Below are positions 58,086 to 64,000 of a DNA stretch of 64,000 nt, one piece after another. The number at the start of each line of letters is the position of its first letter. The first letter of the stretch is position 1. The DNA is from Paenibacillaceae bacterium GAS479 (lineage in GTDB: Bacteria > Bacillota > Bacilli > Paenibacillales > Paenibacillaceae): NCBI GenBank assembly GCA_900105225.1, contig LT629764.1:2745501-2809500 (forward strand), written 5' to 3'. The translations under genes were made by a program, and so were the position numbers. Below the pieces are notes generated by a model that made no database searches, was not told the origin of the DNA, and worked only from the letters and a program-made list of their open reading frames with translations.

Positions 58086-59117
58086 TTAGACGTCCCGCAG
58101 ACCCTTAGTCATAGCGGCAATCAGCTTGCCTGTACGATCCAGGCCGTATTCCCAGAACATGAGACCACCGAGAGCGTGCTCACGGATATAAGTGCATTTC
58201 GCTGCAATGGATTGTTCATCTTCATAGGAGATGAACGTCTCGCCGTTGAACAAATACGGTGCCTGAGCCTCTTCGTCCCAGTGGCGACGATAGCCTTGGA
58301 CATTGATATAGTTCTCGGCAAGCTCCGTGTAGTTCGGGCCGTAACCGCCGGTAGAGGCTGCCATTTGATGCAGGCCGTTGTCGCGATCGGGAACTCCGGT
58401 CCAGAGACGAGAGTAAAAAGCGGCTCCGAGCACTATTTTGGACAGCGGTACACCTGCACCTGCGAACATCCGGACTGAAGCATCGGCGCTGATACGGAAC
58501 AGATCGCCTGAAGGCGTATATAGATTTGTATGATGGCCGGTAAGCACCTGGAAGCCGCCCCTCATGTCATAGGTCATCAGCTGGATGAAATCAAGCAGCG
58601 GATGCACTTGATCCATTTCGGTGCCATCCAGGTAATACTGGTCCGCTCCTGCAGCGATGGTCAGCAAATAGTGCCCAGCGGTTTCCTTGCCTTTACGATC
58701 CAAAGCTTCCCGCAGCTCTCGCAGCAGCAGGGTGAAGTTCTGTTTGTCAGCCTTGCTGCTAGCGATACCAGCCACGCCATAACTTGGATACTCCCAGTCC
58801 AGGTCGATGCCATCCAGCGGCAGTTCCTCTAGCGCATGCAGCGCCGAGGCGGCCATTTTGGAACGGCCCTCCGCGGTGGATGCAGCCTCGGAGAAACCGC
58901 CTGCGCTCCAGCCGCCGACGGACAGGATTATTTTCAGCTCGGGGTAGTCGCCCCGGATTCGACGCAGCACATCAATATGCTTCAGATGTGAGATGACGAT
59001 TTCGTCCTCACGCACATGGCCGAACGCGAGGTTGAGATGAGTCAGTTGCTGCAGATCACCCTCCGTCATTAGCGGAAGATGATGATCGTTTACATAACCG
59101 GCACGAATATAACTCAT
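58086..59117 (-). CDS. GH18 chitinase-like glycoside hydrolase, cytoplasmic
   Basis: 343 aa. SYIRAGYVNDHHLP at the start, LKIILSVGGWSAGGFSEAAS, the catalytic DGIDLDWEYPSYG (DxxDxDxE intact), FIQLMTYDMRGGF and GGLMFWEYGLD define a family 18 hydrolase. The domain is complete but there is no signal peptide or carbohydrate-binding module, so it hydrolyses imported GlcNAc-containing oligosaccharides or a related glycan. The frame opens at 59180, but the ATG at 59117 overlaps the preceding stop (ATGA) and has GGGAGG before it. Third gene of the operon. Confidence 0.88.
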   Translation of the reverse strand: MSYIRAGYVNDHHLPLMTEGDLQQLTHLNLAFGHVREDEIVISHLKHIDVLRRIRGDYPELKIILSVGGWSAGGFSEAASTAEGRSKMAASALHALEELPLDGIDLDWEYPSYGVAGIASSKADKQNFTLLLRELREALDRKGKETAGHYLLTIAAGADQYYLDGTEMDQVHPLLDFIQLMTYDMRGGFQVLTGHHTNLYTPSGDLFRISADASVRMFAGAGVPLSKIVLGAAFYSRLWTGVPDRDNGLHQMAASTGGYGPNYTELAENYINVQGYRRHWDEEAQAPYLFNGETFISYEDEQSIAAKCTYIREHALGGLMFWEYGLDRTGKLIAAMTKGLRDV

Positions 59118-59992
59118 ACTTCGCATTCCTCCCAGAATCGCCGAACGTTGTCCATCGCGATGCGCGAGGCTTCGCGGCATTCTTCCATACCTTCGAATTC
59201 AACCGTGATATATCCGTCGAAGCCGGATTCCTTGATCAAGCGGATCAGCTTGCGAATCGGCAGGTCGCCGTGACCGACAATCGCGCCGCGCATGTAGTTC
59301 CCGTGCGAGCTGCGGAACCAGTAGCCGCCTCCAGGATTTTGATCATAAGGTCGAATATAGAAATCTTTGAAGTGTACAAGGGAAGCATATTTCAGGTTGT
59401 TCATAACTCCGACAATAGGGTCCTCATCCACGCAAAGGAAGTTGCCAACATCGAGCGTTGTGCGGAAATTCGAACGGTTCACGGCACGCAGAATACGCTG
59501 CACCCGGTCGCTCGATTGAGCGCTGAAGCCGTGGTTCTCGATCGTCGTCGTAATGCCCAGCGGAGCGGCATAGTCGGCGATTTGGCGAGAGCCCTCAACC
59601 ATCTCTTCAAAATGATCGTCGAACCAGTCGATGCTCATCTGTTCCTGAGGAATCGTAAAAGCCGTAACGTCATGACGCATATGGCGGACGCCAAGGCGAG
59701 CACATAGATCCACATGCCCCTTCAGCCTGGCAACTTCAGCGTCAAAAGCTTCCGGCGTCTCCTGCACAAAGTTGGCCGGCAAACAGTAGTTGGACAGATC
59801 GATGCCACGCTCGCGAGCCCTTTCGCGGACCGCATCTGCAAGCTCAAGATTATCGATGAGCGTATAACCGTACGGAACCATTTCCATATGCTCTCCACCG
59901 TTGTCTGCAATCCAGTCGATTGCGTCGAGCACGGTCATCTGTCCCGCTTTGAGGGCGTTCAGCAGGCTATATGTGCTTAATCCAAGCTTCAT
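59114..59992 (-). CDS. Sugar phosphate isomerase/epimerase (xylose-isomerase-like TIM barrel)
   Basis: 292 aa. The metal site of the family is visible: Glu in TTIENHGFSAQ, Asp in TTLDVGNFL, His in LVHFKDFY and Glu in GYITVEFEGMEE. Members isomerise or epimerise free or phosphorylated sugars; the substrate is unknown. GATAAGGAGGAGAC before the ATG, 12 bp after the fucosidase stop; its own stop overlaps the GH18 start. Middle gene of the operon, so it probably converts a sugar released by one of the two hydrolases. Confidence 0.85.
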   Translation of the reverse strand: MKLGLSTYSLLNALKAGQMTVLDAIDWIADNGGEHMEMVPYGYTLIDNLELADAVRERARERGIDLSNYCLPANFVQETPEAFDAEVARLKGHVDLCARLGVRHMRHDVTAFTIPQEQMSIDWFDDHFEEMVEGSRQIADYAAPLGITTTIENHGFSAQSSDRVQRILRAVNRSNFRTTLDVGNFLCVDEDPIVGVMNNLKYASLVHFKDFYIRPYDQNPGGGYWFRSSHGNYMRGAIVGHGDLPIRKLIRLIKESGFDGYITVEFEGMEECREASRIAMDNVRRFWEECEV

Positions 59993-60004
59993 TCTGTCTC
60001 CTCC

Positions 60005-61450
60005 TTATCGGGTCAGGCGAATGGCTAGTGCGATTGGAGTTTCTCCAGCCCGCAGTGACTCTGGAAGCTTCACAAACCAGCCTTGTGCGGTCTTCTCCAG
60101 CTCCAGCGCTGTACCGGCTGCATCGCCGCAGCCAAGCAGCTCTGCGCTTGCGAAGTGACCTTCCAGCGGCAGCTCCAACTGCTGCTCCATAGTCTCGCGT
60201 TCCGCATACAACCGGATGGCGAATACGTCGTTTCCTTTGGAAGTAAAGTTCAGCTTGCCCGACTGGTAAGGAGCGATAGGGCGTGTAGCATAAATAGCAT
60301 CGCCGTTTTCCCTCAACCAAGCGCCAATGCCCTTCATGCGCTGGATGGCTGTTTTTGGCAGACGTCCATCCGGTTGCGGCGCTACATTAAGCGCAAGATT
60401 GCCGCCTTTAGCTACAATCTCAACGAGCAGATGAATGAGCTGGCGCAGCGATTTGTAATCGTCCTCAAAACGGAAGCTGAAGGCGGTTCCCATCGTAATA
60501 TTGCTTTCCCATGGAATGAACAACGGGTCTTTCGGCAGTGTCTGTTCCGGAGTGACCAGATTCTCGTAAGCTCCGCCAATCGTGCGGTCTGCTGAGAGCA
60601 GCCAAGGCTGGATCAGACGAGCTTTCTCTACAACTTCGCCAAGGCGAATATCCTGGCCGCTGCGCGGGCCAACCCATCCGGCATCCAGCCAGAGCATGTC
60701 GATACGGCCGTAATTTGTCATCAGCTCCATGATTTGCTCATGGGTGAACTGGACAAACTTTTCCCATAACCAAGGGTACTTAGCAGGATCGTAGGAAGGA
60801 CCACGCTTCGTTTCGGTATGCGGCATGTCAGGCGACCAGTAGTATGGTGTATGCCAGTCAGCTTTGGAGAAATAGGCGCTGATCGCCACACCGCGGGCAC
60901 GGAAGGCGTCGAACAGCTGGCGACAAACATCCGCATACGGATGGGTGTGGAACGGCGTGTCTTTTCCGGTTACGGAATATTCGGTCGTTTTGGTATCCCA
61001 CATGCAGAAGCCGTCATGATGTTTGGTTGTAAACGTCAAGTAACGGAAGCCGTTGTCTGCGGCCAGATCGGCCCAAAGCTCAGGCTGGAAGCGAAGCGGA
61101 TTGAAGGTGCGGTTCAGCCCGTATACTTCGCGTCTGATGCGCTCGGAATCTTTGGTCCAGTCAACGCTCTCACGGGACCATTCCTCATCTACATCGTCCA
61201 ATGCCCAGGATTCTACGATGCCAAGCTGCGAGTAGGTGCCCCAGTGCATCATGAGTCCGAGCTTCTGGTCTTGGAACCATTCCAGACGTTCCCTCAACAG
61301 CGGCTCTTCCGGCCATACGTAGTCTTTTTCTTCGGTGTAATTGTGGACGCCCTGGTGGACAACGTCGTCCTCTAGAGTGACGGCTGCTGTTTCAGTGGCT
61401 TTTTCAGCGGCCTCCGATTCGGCCGTAACGCTTTGATTCTCCTTACTCAT
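60005..61450 (-). CDS. Alpha-L-fucosidase, GH29
   Basis: 481 aa. WFQDQKLGLMMHWGTYSQLG, YLTFTTKHHDGFCMWDTK and GRIDMLWLDAGWVGPRS, where the Asp of LWLDAGW is the expected nucleophile, belong to GH29. The C-terminus is a beta domain. No signal peptide. The first codons upstream of 61450 (MRGDRA) are in frame, but GAGGAGATCGAGCC is placed for the ATG at 61450. First gene of a three-gene operon (fucosidase, isomerase, GH18) divergent from the AraC sensor, which presumably controls it. Confidence 0.9.
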   Translation of the reverse strand: MSKENQSVTAESEAAEKATETAAVTLEDDVVHQGVHNYTEEKDYVWPEEPLLRERLEWFQDQKLGLMMHWGTYSQLGIVESWALDDVDEEWSRESVDWTKDSERIRREVYGLNRTFNPLRFQPELWADLAADNGFRYLTFTTKHHDGFCMWDTKTTEYSVTGKDTPFHTHPYADVCRQLFDAFRARGVAISAYFSKADWHTPYYWSPDMPHTETKRGPSYDPAKYPWLWEKFVQFTHEQIMELMTNYGRIDMLWLDAGWVGPRSGQDIRLGEVVEKARLIQPWLLSADRTIGGAYENLVTPEQTLPKDPLFIPWESNITMGTAFSFRFEDDYKSLRQLIHLLVEIVAKGGNLALNVAPQPDGRLPKTAIQRMKGIGAWLRENGDAIYATRPIAPYQSGKLNFTSKGNDVFAIRLYAERETMEQQLELPLEGHFASAELLGCGDAAGTALELEKTAQGWFVKLPESLRAGETPIALAIRLTR

Positions 61451-61628
61451 GGCTCGATCTCCTCTCACAGGACAGCGATTATCGCAAACCCCGATTCCAT
61501 TTTGTCTATGCGCTCTGTTATCATGAATGTATACAATTAGTTTATGTTTGTTAGGCTGTTAGGTAAATAACATAGAGAAAAAGATAGGTCGACGAAAAAA
61601 GTTTGGCTTATTTTAGGGAGGTCTGGCA

Positions 61629-63872
61629 GTGAACAAGAGTTACTTGAAATCACGCCTATTTTTGAACTACGCTCTTTCTTATCTACTCGTATTGCTCGTG
61701 CCGCTTCTGCTGTTCGCAGGTACGATCTCACAGAGCGCATCGAGCAATCTGCGCAGTGAGGTCGAGCGTGCCCACTTTAATCAACTCACCCAGGCGCGCA
61801 ATACCGTTGATTCACGGATGCGGGACCTGCTCACAATCGCTTCGCGAATTTCGTACGACACCCGGCTGTCCTCCTACCTGATGCATGATTCTTATTTCAG
61901 CAGCGAGGGTATGAAGGCGCTTGATCAATATAAGGGGACAAGCGAGATGATTGGCGAATTGTTCCTCTATTTTCGCGATGACGACCGGATTTACTCTTCG
62001 CTTGGCATGTCGGAATTAAGCGTTTTTTATAATGGATACGCTTTCCGGAACTGGGAGCCTGCCCAGATTGAAGACGAGCTGAACAAGGTTCAGTTTCCGA
62101 CGCTGAGGCCGGCCGATCTGGTCCGCCGCAAAATAGGTTTGGAACAATCGATGCTAGCGTATATGGTTCCAATCACGCCTAACAATCCAAATCCTCATGC
62201 TACTGTCATGTATCTAATTGAGGAATCCCAGTTTAACGGCCTTATTTCTTCTATTTTGGGCAGTTATCAGGGACTTACCTACGTATTCGATGACAAGGGA
62301 CAGGTTCTTACATCAACGCAACGCGGTGAATCGCTGAGCAAAACCGATGTGGACAGTCTGTTCCGTCAGCCGGAAGGCATCCACAGCTTGGAACTGAACG
62401 AAACGACGCATTCTGTCGTGTCGGTTAAATCCGAGCAGAACGGCTGGACATACGTAACCGCCATGCCGAGCAACCAGTTCTTTTCCAGCGTCGTAAAGCT
62501 TCGCAGCATCATGATCCTCATCTTCGGCACGATTGCTGCTGCGGGAGCGGGACTTGCACTGCTGCTCGCCCGTCGCTTATACGGACCGATCTGGGAACTG
62601 GCTGCATTCGCGAGCTCCCATAACAAACAGCCAGGGGCTGCGGCCAAGGAGCCGGATGAATTAGGACGGATTCGCAGTGTGCTTCAACATTCCAGCCAGA
62701 TGGCCGACCTGCAGGAGCCGTATGCTAGGAACCATTTTCTACTTATGCTGCTCAAGAACAGCGGACCGGGCAGCCTCTCGCCAGAGCTGCTGCGAGCGCT
62801 CCACATGAGCTTCGATCGTGAGCGTTATGCCGTTCTCGTGTTTGGCTGGGAGGATGAACAGCAGGTTGATCCGGCCTTTTATGCCGGGCTGCAGGAGCTG
62901 AATATCCCCGAGGCTGGCGCCATTATATATGGCGTAGAGCTACCGGAGCCGCGGCGTATGGCTTTCATTGTCGGTGTTACGGCGAATCCAGATTCGAACG
63001 GAAACGATCCGTTGCAAGCCACGTTGGATGAAGTTCAGCGGTTGTCAGAAGAAGCTGGCTTGTCCAATCCTTCCATCGGCGTAGGCCGCTTGTATGAGAG
63101 CCCGCTTCAGCTTAGCCAGTCCTATATCGAAGCTCTATCCGCTTACGAATCCCGGCATGTACTTGGACCCGTGACCGTTAGTCGATTTGACGCCATTTCC
63201 GAAAGCAGGGAGAAGGCGAACTGGCTGCCAACCGGGCTGCTGCTGAAGCTGGCTCAAGCGCTCAAGCAGGGCAGCTACGAGGTAGCGGCTCCTACCATTA
63301 CGGAATGTCTGAGTTATATCCGGGCCAGCGGCGCTTCGTTGCCGCTAGCTCGGGCGATGTATTTCGATGTGCTGAACACGATGTTGAAGTCCGCCTCAGA
63401 GCTTGGCGTACTGACCAGCGATATTCCTTCGCCATCCTCTTTTCATTCGATGAAGGTGTTGGAGGAGCCGCTTTTGACACTGGCCTATCGCATTTGCTCC
63501 GAGGCGGAGTCAAGGGCGCAGACGGAGGAGCGCTCGTTGCTTGACCGTGCGCTGGCCTATATCCACGCCCATTATGCCGATCATTCACTGAGCCTGGAAT
63601 CCGTCGCTGACGAGCACAGCATTTCTCCTTCTTACTTTAGCCGCTCCTTCAAGGAGAAAACCGGACAGAACTTTACGCCTTATGTCTGGCAGCTAAGAGT
63701 GGAGGAGGTTAAGCGGCTGCTGGATGAAACGAATGATCCAATCAAGGACATCATCCCGCGCGTCGGATACCTGGATGCGCCGAACTTCATCCGCAAGTTC
63801 AAGAAGGAAACAGGCTTGACCCCAGGTCAGTACCGCAAGCGCGGCCAAGGCGGCGGCGCAGAAGCGGACTGA
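61629..63872 (+). CDS. Membrane-bound AraC-family regulator (YesN/dCache type)
   Basis: 747 aa. Membrane helix at 10-32 (FLNYALSYLLVLLVPLLLFA), an extracellular sensor of about 250 residues, a second helix near 293-315 (MILIFGTIAAAGAGLALLLA), a linker with a degenerate HAMP, a long cytoplasmic middle part, and two helix-turn-helix motifs in the last 100 residues (LESVADEHSISPSYFSRSF and IIPRVGYLDAPNFIRKFKKE). Such one-component regulators sense an extracellular sugar and turn on nearby glycan genes. GTG start with GGGAGG upstream. Divergent from the fucosidase operon with 178 bp between them, so the operon is its likely target. Confidence 0.88.
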   Translation: MNKSYLKSRLFLNYALSYLLVLLVPLLLFAGTISQSASSNLRSEVERAHFNQLTQARNTVDSRMRDLLTIASRISYDTRLSSYLMHDSYFSSEGMKALDQYKGTSEMIGELFLYFRDDDRIYSSLGMSELSVFYNGYAFRNWEPAQIEDELNKVQFPTLRPADLVRRKIGLEQSMLAYMVPITPNNPNPHATVMYLIEESQFNGLISSILGSYQGLTYVFDDKGQVLTSTQRGESLSKTDVDSLFRQPEGIHSLELNETTHSVVSVKSEQNGWTYVTAMPSNQFFSSVVKLRSIMILIFGTIAAAGAGLALLLARRLYGPIWELAAFASSHNKQPGAAAKEPDELGRIRSVLQHSSQMADLQEPYARNHFLLMLLKNSGPGSLSPELLRALHMSFDRERYAVLVFGWEDEQQVDPAFYAGLQELNIPEAGAIIYGVELPEPRRMAFIVGVTANPDSNGNDPLQATLDEVQRLSEEAGLSNPSIGVGRLYESPLQLSQSYIEALSAYESRHVLGPVTVSRFDAISESREKANWLPTGLLLKLAQALKQGSYEVAAPTITECLSYIRASGASLPLARAMYFDVLNTMLKSASELGVLTSDIPSPSSFHSMKVLEEPLLTLAYRICSEAESRAQTEERSLLDRALAYIHAHYADHSLSLESVADEHSISPSYFSRSFKEKTGQNFTPYVWQLRVEEVKRLLDETNDPIKDIIPRVGYLDAPNFIRKFKKETGLTPGQYRKRGQGGGAEAD

Positions 63873-63881
63873 TTGTTGAGA

Positions 63882-63916
63882 AGACGCGTGCGGCCCAATG
63901 CCGCACGCGTCTTTTT
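63882..63916 (+). terminator. Terminator of the AraC sensor gene
   Basis: AGACGCGTGCGGC pairs with GCCGCACGCGTCT and is followed by TTTT. Confidence 0.92.
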
Positions 63917-64000
63917 GCTTCTCGGTCGCGGTTTAACGCGGCCTTATGCAGTTATCTTAGAACGATGAATCCGTAGGAGCTTATTTCGTCGAGTTCCAAC

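Noticed and set aside
1-64000. tRNA, rRNA and known riboswitches
   Set aside because: I looked for CCA-adjacent cloverleafs, rRNA blocks and the usual leader motifs in the larger gaps and saw none that I could support by eye.

Overview
The window looks like a chromosomal segment of a spore-forming Firmicute of the Paenibacillaceae, most likely Paenibacillus or a close relative. The reasons are: strong GGAGG-type ribosome binding sites with many GTG and TTG starts, a core base composition around 50 to 55 percent GC, Spo0M and small YjcZ-type sporulation proteins, a perfect PerR box by the catalase gene, a YesN-type AraC regulator with a membrane sensor, and many cytoplasmic glycoside hydrolases. 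I see no rRNA, tRNA or CRISPR array.

Layout. 1-5.6 kb is an accessory stretch, AT-rich in parts: an orphan ORF, an intact IS3-family element, an unknown protein, a decayed transposase, a phosphodiester glycosidase, a lipoprotein and an array of 51-bp hairpin repeats. 5.8-17.1 kb holds an AraC regulator, a DedA protein, catalase with a PerR box, an MFS transporter coupled to a YdjC/ChbG deacetylase, an HD-GYP protein, a UDG-like/AlkC DNA-repair pair and an MTHFR-like protein. 17.3-32.1 kb mixes AT-rich singletons (a membrane-anchored ORF, a YjcZ-like anchored protein, a beta-lactamase-fold protein, an IS66 remnant) with core-like genes (DinB, alpha-amylase, cupin, DUF697 GTPase, GGDEF protein, alpha/beta hydrolase, nuclease-helicase fusion). 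32.3-41.2 kb is one tightly overlapping carotenoid operon: two desaturase-type genes, CrtM, a CruF-like hydratase, an acyltransferase, a glycosyltransferase and a CrtP-like oxidase. 41.3-45.4 kb carries Spo0M, D-amino-acid transaminase, a TmrB-like ATPase and two small membrane proteins.

45.8-47.6 kb is a ParM-like actin with a ParR-like partner that has a long Ala-rich, acid-ended tail. 48.2-49.9 kb pairs a DUF1641 protein with an NDH-2-type oxidoreductase. 50.2-53 kb is a GH78 rhamnosidase. 53.5-56.2 kb has CsbD and four small YjcZ-like sporulation proteins. 56.6-57.7 kb is a leucine/valine-type dehydrogenase with a duplicated 3' end. 58.1-63.9 kb is a three-gene intracellular sugar operon (GH29, isomerase, GH18) facing a divergent membrane-bound AraC sensor.

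The most unusual signals are structural. Three copies of a repeat element (13.5, 23.6 and 42.5 kb) each carry four 14-bp motifs in the order ++ -- with a fixed 50-bp phase, and two of them also carry a 39-bp satellite. There are in-frame tandem repeats at the gene junctions of the carotenoid operon, a chromosome-like ParM/ParR pair, and a shared bipartite promoter motif in front of two YjcZ genes. All calls are from reading the sequence; no database search was run.
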